Positions 7,340 to 16,384 are shown, numbered from the stretch's first letter. The stretch: DNA of 39,975 nt from an uncultured Eubacteriales bacterium (GCA_900549865.1 URPU01000008.1:1-39975); one strand, 5' to 3'. A program made the numbers and translations. The notes: generated from the sequence alone by a model not told the origin.

Positions 7340-8062
7340 ATGCTTTATTATATTTCCGTCTGCATCATAACTGTTCTGGCCGGTATCGCGCACGGCGTGT
7401 GCGGCTTCGGCGCGGGGATTGTGATGATGACCGTTCTGCCGTCGTTCTTCTCCATCAGTCAGTCCGCCGCCATCGTGGGCGTCGTGTGCATCGCGCTGAC
7501 GTCGCTGATGATACTGCGCTACAGAAAGCACGTCAGCCCGCGCAAGGTCATCCTCCCGCTCATCGTCTACTCCGCGGCCTCCGCCGCCGCCATCCACTTC
7601 TCCTCCGCAGTGGATCAGGCGCTTCTCAAGCGCGTGTTCGGCGTGTTCCTTCTCGTGCTGGCCGCGTATCACTTCATGCCCTCCAGAAAGCAGTACGCCC
7701 GGTGGAGCCTCCCCGTCAGCATCGCGGCGTGGGTGTTTTCCGGCGTGTGCAGCGGGCTTTTCTCCGTGGGCGGGCCGCTCATGGTGCTGTATTACCTCTC
7801 CCACACCGACAGCAAGGAAGAGTATCTCGGCACGACGGAGCTGCTTTTCCTCATCAGCCACTTTGTCAACGCGTATATGCGCGTGCGTGACGGCATACTC
7901 ACGCCCGCGCTCATCCCGGCGATACTGATGTGCGTCGTGTGCATCTGCGCGGGGCTGTTCATCGCCAACCGCATCGTTGACAAAACGGACGGCGACAAGC
8001 TGAAAAACATCGTCTATATCGGCGTCGCCGTGAGCGGGGCCGTGAACCTTCTGGGGCTGTAG
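7340..8062 (+). CDS. TSUP (TauE/SafE) family membrane permease
   Basis: The 240-residue protein is almost entirely hydrophobic, with about eight membrane segments in two repeats. Each repeat begins with a glycine-rich motif: GIAHGVCGFGAG near residues 15-26, and SGVCSGLFSVGGP near 134-146. This is the signature of the TauE/SafE (TSUP) family, which moves sulfite, sulfonates, organosulfur compounds or other organic anions. The start at 7340 follows GAGAGG; a longer upstream frame reads through the divergent thiI promoter and is not used. Nothing nearby identifies the substrate, although divergence from the sulfur-transfer gene thiI is suggestive. Confidence 0.88.
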   Translation: MLYYISVCIITVLAGIAHGVCGFGAGIVMMTVLPSFFSISQSAAIVGVVCIALTSLMILRYRKHVSPRKVILPLIVYSAASAAAIHFSSAVDQALLKRVFGVFLLVLAAYHFMPSRKQYARWSLPVSIAAWVFSGVCSGLFSVGGPLMVLYYLSHTDSKEEYLGTTELLFLISHFVNAYMRVRDGILTPALIPAILMCVVCICAGLFIANRIVDKTDGDKLKNIVYIGVAVSGAVNLLGL

Positions 8063-8086
8063 ATACAGTCGCTTATGTTTTCATTT

Positions 8087-8123
8087 TTCCCCGGCTATGC
8101 CGGGGAATTTTGTCTTTTTATTT
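8087..8123 (+). terminator. Rho-independent terminator after the TSUP gene
   Basis: TTCCCCGGC, a TAT loop and GCCGGGGAA form a 9-bp stem (8087-8107), followed by TTTTGTCTTTTTATTT. Confidence 0.88.
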
Positions 8124-8129
8124 CAATCC

Positions 8130-8158
8130 TTGCACTCTATACATCAGTGTGATATATT
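8130..8158 (+). promoter_or_regulatory. Promoter of the first island lipoprotein
   Basis: TTGCAC (8130-8135), a 17-base spacer and TATATT (8153-8158) lie 42 bases before the lipoprotein start. Confidence 0.6.
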
Positions 8159-8199
8159 GTCAATATCTTCAACCGGAATAAATATAGGAGGCAAAGGAA

Positions 8200-9468
8200 A
8201 TGAAGAAGATTATCTCGCTTGTCCTCGCATTAGTCATGGCGTTCTCTTTATGTGGGTGCAACATGTCCGACTACAAAAAAGCTCAGAAAGCGTATGAAAG
8301 CGGCGATTACGAAAACGCCAGTACAATGTTTGAGACCTTGGGAGATTACAAAGAGTCTCATTCATTCTACAATAAATCTCAGGGGGCCATTTATGACCAG
8401 AAAATTGATGCCTTTATAAATGATTGGTCGGGCGATATCTCTGACGCCGAGGTGCTGTATGCCGACTATAATAACCTTTCAGATGAGATAAAGGCAGAAA
8501 TGTCCTTTTGCGAGGATTTCGAGAGCGCCTTTCCTGCGTACCTCGTTGATTACGTCTCGACCTTAAAGAACGATGAAGTAGAGGAGATTAAACGCATAAT
8601 TCGTGAATATAGCGAATGCATGAGTGAAGAGCAGTCCGTGTCTTGCCTGATTTGCCTTGGCCGATGGGATGCTGTTGAGAAAGCGGAAGATTTCCTGAAA
8701 GAGAATCTAAAAAATCCCCATTCGTATAGCCGGTATTCAGGCAGAGTCTCAACGCCCGTCGAGCATAGCGATTATGCATACTGCACCATGTATGTGGAAC
8801 TTGAGTACGGTGCCACAAACAGTTACGGTGCAGAGGTTGAAAGCACTGATGAAATTTATATTTGGTTTTCTTATGATACAACATCGGAAGCCGTTACCTA
8901 TGGCTATATAGGCTTCGACGAAAATGCACGCGATAAATCTACGCCCGGCGCAGAACCTGCTTCAGCAGACACTATTGTGAAAACAGTGGATGATTACCTG
9001 ACATATTTCTCAATGTTCATTGGTTTAGCAACACTCAATGCAGATAGCGACGAAGCTAGAAAATGGTTGAGTATAGACAAGCCTAAAGCTGACGAACTTG
9101 AGAACCTCGGAGATGGGGCTTGGTACTATTCAAGCCAAGCTGATGCTCTAAAATGTGCACTGTGTGTAAGCACACTAACCGATGACATCAACTCCGAGCT
9201 TATAGGCGTAGGTATACAAATACCCTGTGACGAATTTGAAGAGTCTGATAAGATGGTTGCGATTTTGACAACTACCATGGGAATGATTCAGTGTTATGAC
9301 TTATCTTTCACTGGGGAGGATTCAGCCCGTCTGCTACAACAGCTCCTTGAAGGAACCCCGCTTATTTCTCACGGTATAAGATGGAAGTACGACATCGTTG
9401 GTTTCAGAGGGGAAACAGTCGCATACTTTTCTGGCGAATTAGTTGATAACCCCATAAACAAACCTTAA
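8200..9468 (+). CDS. Predicted lipoprotein, unknown function
   Basis: This 422-residue protein begins with a lipoprotein signal (hydrophobic segment 4-16, lipobox LCGC with Cys20) and so is predicted to be anchored outside the membrane. Right after the anchor, residues about 24-62 show a TPR-like helix pair (YKKAQKAYESGDYENA, then F-x-x-L-G-D-Y-K-E-S), common in Clostridia lipoproteins. The remaining 350 residues are acidic and not recognised. AGGAGG stands nine bases before the ATG. Codon use is clearly less GC-rich than in the neighbouring housekeeping genes, pointing to acquired DNA. The leader peptide closely resembles that of the convergent lipoprotein at 9803-10789. Confidence 0.85.
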   Translation: MKKIISLVLALVMAFSLCGCNMSDYKKAQKAYESGDYENASTMFETLGDYKESHSFYNKSQGAIYDQKIDAFINDWSGDISDAEVLYADYNNLSDEIKAEMSFCEDFESAFPAYLVDYVSTLKNDEVEEIKRIIREYSECMSEEQSVSCLICLGRWDAVEKAEDFLKENLKNPHSYSRYSGRVSTPVEHSDYAYCTMYVELEYGATNSYGAEVESTDEIYIWFSYDTTSEAVTYGYIGFDENARDKSTPGAEPASADTIVKTVDDYLTYFSMFIGLATLNADSDEARKWLSIDKPKADELENLGDGAWYYSSQADALKCALCVSTLTDDINSELIGVGIQIPCDEFEESDKMVAILTTTMGMIQCYDLSFTGEDSARLLQQLLEGTPLISHGIRWKYDIVGFRGETVAYFSGELVDNPINKP

Positions 9469-9710
9469 ACCACACAGTAAACAGCTCTCAAGGCGTCTGC
9501 ACCACAAATTTCGGTACTACAACTGGCGATAATAGCGCTCTCAAGTCTGTAAAAGAATACAATGCAATACTTTTATATACGGGCTTAGTTGTGCAGCTTG
9601 AGTACGATAAATATTACTCAAGCGAAAGCCGAATATGGCACTCTGGCAGAACATTAGGCGAAAATATACCAAATGAGAACTCAAAAAATTGCAGTTCCTG
9701 TGGAAGTTAA
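9450..9710 (+). other. Non-genic stretch with a start-less open frame
   Basis: Between the two convergent lipoprotein genes no complete gene is seen. On the plus strand one frame stays open for 86 codons, from 9450 to a TAA at 9708-9710, without a usable start codon near its beginning. It ends in a polar, cysteine-containing peptide. It could be the decayed end of a longer gene, shifted in frame relative to the upstream lipoprotein, or chance in AT-rich DNA. Confidence 0.3.
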
Positions 9711-9755
9711 ACAATCCGTGGAAGCACCATACTTTTGGGGTTTTCACGGATTGTT
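9710..9755. terminator. Hairpin between convergent lipoprotein genes
   Basis: AACAATCCGTG (9710-9720) and CACGGATTGTT (9745-9755) form a perfect 11-bp stem around a 24-base loop that can pair further at its base. It lies between the two stop codons and probably ends transcription from the plus side. The T-run is weak. Confidence 0.5.
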
Positions 9756-9802
9756 ATTTGACCATTTTCAAGTTTATTATCTGTTAAAGCCGCATCCGGC
9801 GT

Positions 9803-10789
9803 TTAGTCAAGATAATCACTGACCTTCCCACCGTCTATATAGGAAATCAATGTGTTCTCAGGGTTTACATCGTTTAGCAGAGCGACCATAATATTGCAAT
9901 TGACCTTATATTCCTCAGCTTTACTCATTAAGTCAAGGCACATTGCACTAACTGCAACATCCATCTCATCATGTAAGCTTCTTTCACCCTCAAGTGCCTC
10001 TGATATAAGTTCTTCTGCAACCCCGTCAAAAGAAAACAGCACAGCAACATACTTATCAGTCGATCTAACTTCACAATGTCCTTCAAGGTTTTTATCTGAA
10101 TACATTCGGTTTTCAACATATTTAACGAAATCCGACATTGTGTAACTCTCTGTTTCAGAAGTTGTCTCGGGGAAAGGCGCGCTCACAGATGGGGCTTTTG
10201 CCGTAGAAGACATCGCTTCCGTATTCGTTCCAGATGCTGCATCTGAGATTTCGCTTTCACCGTTGTAAACAACTTTGGATGCGTCATAGACACAAAGAAG
10301 CCCGTCGCCTGTAATAGTTTTGCCAACGCTGTTATCACTAAGATTCCCCTCGTAAACGACCTGCACATCGCCAGCATATCGTCCATCTGAATCATAGTAG
10401 TCAAACTTTACCACCGCCCAATCCTCATGCATTGGGTCTATAGAAACAATTTCACCCCGAAAAAACAAGAACATTCCATCGTAGTCATAAGTGCTAGAAC
10501 TCGTGTTCAAACATTTTACATAGGCATCAACCACTTTTATGTGATAGCCATTGGAAATAATAACCTCTGGGCACTCTACTTCAATTTGTGAACCATCTGC
10601 TGTGCTCCTTTTCTCCGTTCCTTCGTTCTCCAGCGTAGGCGTGGGAGCTTCCTCGGCCGCCTGTTTCAGTTCTGCGTTCTCTGCTTCCAGCTCGGCTATG
10701 CGTGCTTTCAACTCGGCATCGCTTGAGCCGCATCCACATAGAGAAAGCACCATAACTGTTATAAGAATAAAAGCAACAATCTTCTTCAT
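9803..10789 (-). CDS. Predicted lipoprotein with coiled coil, unknown function
   Basis: The 328-residue protein has a lipoprotein signal ending in LCGC (Cys20). A short leucine-heptad coiled coil follows at about 24-50 (AELKARIAELEAENAELKQ), then a Ser/Thr/Pro-rich linker. A beta-rich segment around 75-175 begins with I-S-N-G-Y-H-I-K-V-V-D, a second low-complexity Ser/Thr/Ala linker spans about 185-215, and a mixed alpha/beta C-terminal part follows. AGGAGAT precedes the ATG. It is predicted to be surface-anchored and to assemble through the coiled coil. No family was recognised. Together with the convergent lipoprotein and the small membrane protein next door it forms an AT-richer accessory block between the TSUP permease and comM. 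Confidence 0.82.
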   Translation of the reverse strand: MKKIVAFILITVMVLSLCGCGSSDAELKARIAELEAENAELKQAAEEAPTPTLENEGTEKRSTADGSQIEVECPEVIISNGYHIKVVDAYVKCLNTSSSTYDYDGMFLFFRGEIVSIDPMHEDWAVVKFDYYDSDGRYAGDVQVVYEGNLSDNSVGKTITGDGLLCVYDASKVVYNGESEISDAASGTNTEAMSSTAKAPSVSAPFPETTSETESYTMSDFVKYVENRMYSDKNLEGHCEVRSTDKYVAVLFSFDGVAEELISEALEGERSLHDEMDVAVSAMCLDLMSKAEEYKVNCNIMVALLNDVNPENTLISYIDGGKVSDYLD

Positions 10790-10897
10790 TTATGTTATCT
10801 CCTAAATTGTTTATCGTTTTGTATATTTGCATTGCACCCCAGCAACGTAAAGACTTCAAAGAGTCAAAAATTGTAGACGCCTATCGGCATCTGCAAT

Positions 10898-11314
10898 TTA
10901 TATATCCGCACTTTTTCCATCAAGGACTTGTTCTTCTACTTTAACTGTATTTTCGGTATTGCCAGAAGTATTGTTTTCTGTAACGGCCTCTTTTTTCTGC
11001 AACAGCCCCAGTGTTATCCCCAAGCAAATGCACAGCGCACCGCCAACAATGTAAATCGTTTTTGTAGTCATTGTGCCAGCAATTTTCCCCGCAACAAGAG
11101 CCGCGCCAATAATGTAGTTATAGGCATCGCCGCCTACATACTCGTCAATAGCAGAATACCTGTCGTCAAAAATAGAATATTCCGTCTTTTCCCCATCCAA
11201 GATTTCATATGTAGTCAATGCACCGCCCGGGATACGAATAAGGAGTCCAACCAAAATAAGTATTACGCCAATGATAATGGGACACACATACGCATAGTTT
11301 CGTTTGTTTGTCAT
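10898..11314 (-). CDS. Small two-span membrane protein, unknown function
   Basis: The 138-residue protein is read from the ATG at 11314, which has GGAGG seven bases upstream; 26 further in-frame codons upstream are not supported by a ribosome binding site. Two membrane segments lie at about 10-28 (CPIIIGVILILVGLLI) and 88-105 (IYIVGGALCICLGITLGLL). Between them is an extracytoplasmic or cytoplasmic loop of about 60 polar residues, and the tail is Asn/Glu/Val-rich. The loop stretch DAYNYIIGAAL is seen in many small uncharacterised Clostridia membrane proteins. It points the same way as the downstream lipoprotein with a gap of 108 bases and may be cotranscribed with it. Confidence 0.72.
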   Translation of the reverse strand: MTNKRNYAYVCPIIIGVILILVGLLIRIPGGALTTYEILDGEKTEYSIFDDRYSAIDEYVGGDAYNYIIGAALVAGKIAGTMTTKTIYIVGGALCICLGITLGLLQKKEAVTENNTSGNTENTVKVEEQVLDGKSADI

Positions 11315-11480
11315 AACTTTTCCTCCGATTTTATGTTCGTTTTTCGTGGATGGTATGCTTGTCTCTAAAAGAAGATATTGACAGTGTATCACGCCGGCAT
11401 GGAAAATTCAAGGGTCGAGCTCAATATGCGTTGGCAGTATCGTTGATGATGCTACCATGCACGCGGCGGGGGAGATAGCT

Positions 11481-13004
11481 TCAGTTCTCCGTAAAGTCAT
11501 AGGTCCTGTACTGTATGGCCTCGGCGATATGCTCGCTCTCGATGCTCTCACTCGCGGCGAGGTCGGCGATGGTGCGCGCGACGCGCAGGATGCGGTCATA
11601 GCTGCGCGCGGAAAGATGCATGGCGTCAAAGGCCGCGTGCATAAGCGCCTCCCCCTCTGCCGACACGGCGCACACCTCGCGCAGCATACGCGGCGGGATG
11701 TGCGCGTTGCACTCCGCCGTGCCGCCGCAGGCTGCAAACCGCGCGCGCTGTATTTCCCGCGCCGCGTCCACGCGTTTTTTTATCTCCGCCGAGCTTTCCG
11801 CCGGGGCCTTGCGCTTGAGCTCATCATACTCCAGCGCCGGAACCTCCACGATGAGGTCTATCCTGTCCAGCAGCGGGCCGGATATGCGGCTGTGATAGCG
11901 GCGCACGTCGTTCGCCGTGCAGCGGCAGCGGCCGGAGGGGTGCCCGTACCAGCCGCATTTGCACGGATTCATCGCGCACACCAGCATGAAGCGGCTGGGG
12001 AACGTGACCGTGCCCGACACGCGCGACACCGTCACCTGTCCGTCCTCCAGCGGCTGGCGCAGCACCTCAAGCACGTCGCTGCGGAATTCCGGAAGCTCGT
12101 CAAGAAACAGCACGCCGTTGTGCGCAAGGCTTATCTCGCCGGGGCGCGGCGTCGTGCCGCCGCCGGAAAGCCCCGCGGCGGAAACGGTATGGTGCGGTGC
12201 GCGGAAGGGGCGCGCCGCGACTATCGGATGCGCCGGGCTTGTCAGACCAGCCACGGAATGTATCTCCGTCGTCTCTATCATTTCCTGCCGGCTCATATCC
12301 GGCAGGATGCCGGGCAGGCGCTTTGCCATCATGGACTTGCCCGCGCCCGGAGGGCCGACAATGAGAATGTTGTGCCCGCCCGCGGCGGCGATCTCAAGCG
12401 CGCGCTTGACGTTCTCCTGCCCCTTCACGTCGGCAAAGTCCGGTATTCCCGCGGCTTCATCGGCGATATCCGGCGGCGGGGCAGGGGCGATAAGCTCCTC
12501 GGCGCGCAGATGCGCAATGAGCGTGCGCACGTCCTTCACGGGGTAGACCTCCAGCCCGTCGGCAAAGGCGGCCTCGCGCGCGTTGTCCGCCGGAACGAAA
12601 AGCCGCTTTATCCCCGCGCGCTGCGCCGCGATCGCCATGGGCAGCGCGCCCGTGACGCTTCTCAGCTCGCCCATGAGGGAAAGCTCGCCGATGAAGGCGC
12701 AGTCATTGCCGGGCGGGTCTATATCCCCCGCGGCGGAGAGTATGCCTATCAGCATGGGCAGGTCGTACAGCGTGCCGGCCTTCTTCTTGTCCGCGGGCGC
12801 GAGGTTCACGGTCATGCGGCTGACGGGGAATTTGAAGCCGTTATTCTTTATTGCGGCGCGCACGCGCTCCCGCGCCTCCTTCACGGCCGCGTCCGGCAGG
12901 CCGACGATGTCGAAGCCGGGCAGCCCGTTTGATATGTACGCCTCCAGCGACACCTCATAGCCGCCCACACCCGTCACGCCCAGACTCTTCACTGAGGAAA
13001 ACAT
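11481..13004 (-). CDS. comM: YifB/ComM family Mg chelatase-like AAA ATPase
   Basis: The 507-residue protein has an N-terminal ChlI/Lon-protease-like domain (about 1-170), then an AAA+ module with Walker A GPPGAGKS at 217-224 and Walker B in GVLFLDELPEF near 300. Next come a cysteine-containing CNPCKCG stretch and the C-terminal Mg-chelatase domain. ComM of Gram-negative bacteria is a hexameric branch-migration helicase that extends heteroduplexes during natural transformation; the broad family is present in most bacteria. The ATG at 13004 is preferred over a GTG two codons upstream because GGAG lies eight bases before it. It is the last gene of the hisS-aspS-comM run, 69 bases after aspS. Confidence 0.94.
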   Translation of the reverse strand: MFSSVKSLGVTGVGGYEVSLEAYISNGLPGFDIVGLPDAAVKEARERVRAAIKNNGFKFPVSRMTVNLAPADKKKAGTLYDLPMLIGILSAAGDIDPPGNDCAFIGELSLMGELRSVTGALPMAIAAQRAGIKRLFVPADNAREAAFADGLEVYPVKDVRTLIAHLRAEELIAPAPPPDIADEAAGIPDFADVKGQENVKRALEIAAAGGHNILIVGPPGAGKSMMAKRLPGILPDMSRQEMIETTEIHSVAGLTSPAHPIVAARPFRAPHHTVSAAGLSGGGTTPRPGEISLAHNGVLFLDELPEFRSDVLEVLRQPLEDGQVTVSRVSGTVTFPSRFMLVCAMNPCKCGWYGHPSGRCRCTANDVRRYHSRISGPLLDRIDLIVEVPALEYDELKRKAPAESSAEIKKRVDAAREIQRARFAACGGTAECNAHIPPRMLREVCAVSAEGEALMHAAFDAMHLSARSYDRILRVARTIADLAASESIESEHIAEAIQYRTYDFTEN

Positions 13005-13073
13005 TGGCACCTCTCCTTTATGCGAAAGCCGCCAGCACAGCCTTATGCCGACGGCTTTTGTGATAAATAGATA

Positions 13074-14858
13074 TTACTCTTCCAGCTCTCCGACGAGGGC
13101 GATGTGCAGCTCGTCAAGCTGCTTCTGCTCCACCGTGGAGGGAGCGCCCATCATGACGTCCATGGCGTTCTTGTTCATGGGGAAGGGGATGATCTCGCGG
13201 ATGCTGTCCTCACCGGCGAGGAGCATGACCATGCGGTCAACGCCCGGGGCGATGCCGGCATGAGGGGGCGCGCCGTAGCAGAAAGCGTTGTACATGGCGG
13301 GGAACTTCTTCTTCACGTCCTCTTCGCCGAGACGCACCATTTCAAAGGCCTTTATCATTATCTCCGGGTCGTGGTTGCGCACCGCGCCGGAGCTGAGCTC
13401 AACGCCGTTGCAGACAAGGTCGTACTGGTCGGCGGTGATGGTCAGCGGGTCTATCTCGCCGCGCTCCGCCTTGAGCAGCACGTCAAGGCCGCCGGCGGGC
13501 ATGGAGAACGGGTTGTGGCAGAACTCAAGCTCACCGGACTCCTCGCCGATCTCGTACATCGGGAAATCGACTATCCAGCAGAACTCGTAGCGCTCCTTAT
13601 CCATATGGTTGGGGCAGGCCGCGCCCAGCATCTTCAGCATGACGCCTGCGGTCTTCTGCGCCTGCTCCTTCTTGCCCGCGGCGACGCCGACAAGGCAGTT
13701 GGGCGTGAGGCCCAGCGCGCTTATAAGCTCCTGCTCACGTCCGGCGAGGAACTTTGCAACGCCGCCGGTGAGCTGGCCGTTCTCGTCGAGCTTGAACCAG
13801 TAGGGCTTCGCCCCGGCCTGGACCTCGACGTCGGTGCAGAGCTTGTCTATGTGCTTTCTCGTCAGGGCGCAGTCGCTGACAACGATGGCCTTGACGACGG
13901 CGCCTTCCGCGTTGAAGGGCGCGAACTCCGTGCCGCGCGTGAGCGCGGTTATATCGTCAACATGCAGGTCTATGCGCAGGTCGGGCTTATCCGTGCCGTA
14001 GCGCTCCATCGACTCGACATAGCCGATGCGCTTGAAGGGCGCGGAGGAGGCGACGTTGTACGTGCCGAACTTTGCGAATATCGGGGGCAGCACGTCCTCC
14101 AGCACGGCGAACACGTCCTCCTGCGTGGCGAAGGCCATTTCCATGTCGAGCTGATAGAACTCGCCGGGCGAACGGTCGCCGCGGGCGTCCTCGTCGCGGA
14201 AGCAGGGCGCGATCTGGAAGTACCTGTCGAAGCCGGAGGTCATGAGAAGCTGCTTGAACTGCTGCGGCGCCTGCGGCAGCGCGTAGAACTTGCCGGGGTG
14301 CTTTCTCGCGGGGACGAGATAGTCGCGCGCGCCCTCGGGCGAGGAGGCCGTGAGGATAGGTGTGGTTATCTCAAGGAAGCCGTGCGCCGTCATGGCCTGA
14401 CGCAGCGCGGCGATAACGTTGCAGCGGAGGATGATGTTCTTCTTGACGGCGGGGTTTCTCAGGTCAAGATAGCGGTACTTGAGGCGGGCGCTCTCGTCGG
14501 CCTCGCGGCTGCGGTTTATTTCAAAGGGCAGCTCGTTATAGCGGCACTTGCCGAGGATGTCGATCTTGTCCGGCACGACCTCGATATCGCCGGTGGCGAG
14601 CTTGGGGTTCTTGCTGGCGCGCTCACGCACGACGCCCTCGACGGAGATGGTGGATTCCTTGTTGATGGACTTGACGATCTTCATCATGTCTTCGTTCTCG
14701 ACGACTATCTGCGTCGTGCCGTAAAAATCGCGCAGCACGACGAAGGCGAAGTTGCTGCCGACCTCGCGGACATTCTCCATCCAGCCGACGAGCTTGACGC
14801 GCTCTCCGGCGTTTTCAAGTCTCAGTTCATTGCAGTTGTGTGTACGGGACTGGAACAT
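13074..14858 (-). CDS. aspS: Aspartyl-tRNA synthetase
   Basis: The 594-residue class II synthetase has an OB-fold anticodon-binding domain (about 1-105), the catalytic core with PEGARDYLVP and FKQLLMTSGFDRYFQIAPCF (motif 2 region), the bacterial GAD insertion, and motif 3 with GVDRMVMLLAG near the C-terminus. Length is normal for the bacterial type. GAGAGGG lies six bases before the start. Whether it is discriminating or also charges tRNA-Asn cannot be settled by eye; residue 33, the position of E. coli Leu30, appears to be Val. It follows hisS by 52 bases, a common Clostridia operon. Confidence 0.96.
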   Translation of the reverse strand: MFQSRTHNCNELRLENAGERVKLVGWMENVREVGSNFAFVVLRDFYGTTQIVVENEDMMKIVKSINKESTISVEGVVRERASKNPKLATGDIEVVPDKIDILGKCRYNELPFEINRSREADESARLKYRYLDLRNPAVKKNIILRCNVIAALRQAMTAHGFLEITTPILTASSPEGARDYLVPARKHPGKFYALPQAPQQFKQLLMTSGFDRYFQIAPCFRDEDARGDRSPGEFYQLDMEMAFATQEDVFAVLEDVLPPIFAKFGTYNVASSAPFKRIGYVESMERYGTDKPDLRIDLHVDDITALTRGTEFAPFNAEGAVVKAIVVSDCALTRKHIDKLCTDVEVQAGAKPYWFKLDENGQLTGGVAKFLAGREQELISALGLTPNCLVGVAAGKKEQAQKTAGVMLKMLGAACPNHMDKERYEFCWIVDFPMYEIGEESGELEFCHNPFSMPAGGLDVLLKAERGEIDPLTITADQYDLVCNGVELSSGAVRNHDPEIMIKAFEMVRLGEEDVKKKFPAMYNAFCYGAPPHAGIAPGVDRMVMLLAGEDSIREIIPFPMNKNAMDVMMGAPSTVEQKQLDELHIALVGELEE

Positions 14859-14910
14859 AAATTTCCCTCTCTTCTATCTTAATTTGGATAAAACAGTTTC
14901 AGTGCGGCGC

Positions 14911-16266
14911 TCAGTCAATTATGACGGGGCAGGCCGCACGCTCGTAAAGGTCGGCAAGGATATCCTCTGCCGCCGCGTCCACGCTCAGCTTGCGCTGAAC
15001 GCCGGTGGTCATATCCTTCACCGACAGCACGCCCCCGGCGATCTCATCCTCTCCGACGAAGATGACATAGGGCACGCCCAGCTTGTCGGCATAGCTCATC
15101 CTGGCCTTGAATTTCTTCTTCTCGCCGTAAAGCTGCGTGCGTATCCCGGCGGCGCGGAGCTGCGCCGCGGCGGAGATAGCGAAGCTGAGGTCGTCCGTTA
15201 TGGGGATAACCAGCGCGTCGCACGGCGCGGAAACAAGCTCATCCGACAGCAGGCCCTGCTCGCCCAGCACGTAGAAAAGCCGCGTAAGCCCGATGGAGAT
15301 GCCCACGCCGGGAAGCTGCTTGTCCGTATAATACTCCGCAAGGCTGTCATACCGCCCGCCGGAGCAGACGGAGCCGATCTCCGGGTGCTCGGTCATTTCG
15401 GTCTCATAGACCGTGCCCGTGTAGTAGTCGAGGCCGCGCGCGATGGTGAGGTCCACGGCGAAGTTCTCCTCCGGCACGCCGAAGCTCGCCAGATACTTCG
15501 TCACAGTCGTAAGCTCGTCAAGCCCCTGGTCGAACACGGCGTCCATGCCGCGATAGCGCTCCAGCGCGGAAAGAACCTCGGCGTTAGTGCCCTTTATGGC
15601 CATGAAGTCCAGCACGTTCTCCGCCTTGCAGGGAAGCATCTTCACCTCGTCGATGAGAAGCTGGCGCACCTTCTCCGCGCCTATCTTGTCGAGCTTGTCC
15701 ACAGTGCGCATTATATCGCCCGCGCGCTCGCTCATACCGTTCATGGCGTAGAAGCCGTTGAGTATCTTGCGGTTGTTGACGCGTATCTTGAACTTTTTGA
15801 GGCCGAGGGCCGTGAAGGTGTCGTATATTATGGCGGGGATCTCCGCCTCGTTTATGATGTCGAGCTTGCCGTCGCCGATGACGTCTATATCCGCCTGATA
15901 GAACTCCCTGAACCGGCCGCGCTGCGCGCGCTCGCCGCGGTAGACCTTGCCTATCTGATAGCGGCGGAAGGGGAAGCTCAGCTCTGCATAGTGCGCGGCG
16001 ACGTACTTTGCCAGCGGCACCGTCAGATCGAAGCGCAGTGCAAGGTCGCTGTCGCCCTTGGTGAAGCGGTATATCTGCTTCTCCGTCTCGCCGCCGCCCT
16101 TCGCCAGCAGCACCTCCGCCGACTCTATCACGGGCGTGTCCAGCGGCGTGAAGCCGTATGAGGCGTAGCTGCGCCGGAGTATTTCCATCATGCGCTCCAT
16201 CTTCATCTGCTCTCTCGGCAGAAGCTCCATAAAGCCGGAGAGCGTGCGCGGTGAAACCTTAGCCAT
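14911..16266 (-). CDS. hisS: Histidyl-tRNA synthetase
   Basis: The 451-residue protein is read from the ATG at 16266, with AAAGGAA upstream; six earlier in-frame codons lack support. Class II motif 1 and motif 2 (RFDLTVPLAKYVA, then YRGERAQRGRFREFYQADID) are present, as are the histidine-binding ARGLDYYTGTVYE and CSGGRYD. The C-terminal alpha/beta anticodon-binding domain begins near residue 350. It charges tRNA-His. No T-box leader (AGGGTGG anti-terminator sequence) is seen in the 118 bases upstream, which instead carry two GC-rich hairpins. It is followed by aspS. Confidence 0.95.
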   Translation of the reverse strand: MAKVSPRTLSGFMELLPREQMKMERMMEILRRSYASYGFTPLDTPVIESAEVLLAKGGGETEKQIYRFTKGDSDLALRFDLTVPLAKYVAAHYAELSFPFRRYQIGKVYRGERAQRGRFREFYQADIDVIGDGKLDIINEAEIPAIIYDTFTALGLKKFKIRVNNRKILNGFYAMNGMSERAGDIMRTVDKLDKIGAEKVRQLLIDEVKMLPCKAENVLDFMAIKGTNAEVLSALERYRGMDAVFDQGLDELTTVTKYLASFGVPEENFAVDLTIARGLDYYTGTVYETEMTEHPEIGSVCSGGRYDSLAEYYTDKQLPGVGISIGLTRLFYVLGEQGLLSDELVSAPCDALVIPITDDLSFAISAAAQLRAAGIRTQLYGEKKKFKARMSYADKLGVPYVIFVGEDEIAGGVLSVKDMTTGVQRKLSVDAAAEDILADLYERAACPVIID

Positions 16267-16306
16267 TGTGTCGATTCCTTTCAATTCTTCTGTAAAAAAC
16301 CGCGTA

Positions 16307-16329
16307 CAGCCCCCTTTGTGTGGGGGCTG
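16307..16329 (-). terminator. GC-rich hairpin upstream of hisS
   Basis: CAGCCCCC, a seven-base loop and GGGGGCTG form an 8-bp stem. On the minus strand a run of six T lies seven bases further on. It may terminate or attenuate transcription from the upstream synthase-like gene before hisS. Confidence 0.5.
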
Positions 16330-16344
16330 AAGCCGCTGACACGG

Positions 16345-16362
16345 CCGCCGCAGACGCGGCGG
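16345..16362 (-). other. Second GC-rich hairpin in the hisS leader region
   Basis: CCGCCGC, a four-base loop and GCGGCGG form a 7-bp stem just after the stop of the methylglyoxal synthase-like gene. There is no T-run. It may protect the 3' end of that transcript or pair with the hairpin at 16307-16329 as part of an attenuator. Confidence 0.35.
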
Positions 16363-16384
16363 ACGCGCAGTAATGCAGTGTTCT

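Noticed and set aside
9541..9747. 68-codon minus-strand frame between the lipoproteins
   Set aside because: No ribosome binding site, unusual Cys/Phe/His-rich composition, and it crosses the probable terminator hairpin.
13005..13073. Terminator between aspS and comM
   Set aside because: AAAGCCG and CGGCTTT can pair, but the loop is long and no T-run follows, so it was not listed as a feature.
13104..14882. 592-codon plus-strand frame opposite aspS
   Set aside because: It is antisense to a full-length synthetase and has no family signature; such frames also lie opposite hisS and mrdA.
16267..16384. T-box riboswitch before hisS
   Set aside because: The GC-rich hairpins suggested one, but no AGGGTGG-type anti-terminator bulge or specifier loop was found and the region is too short.
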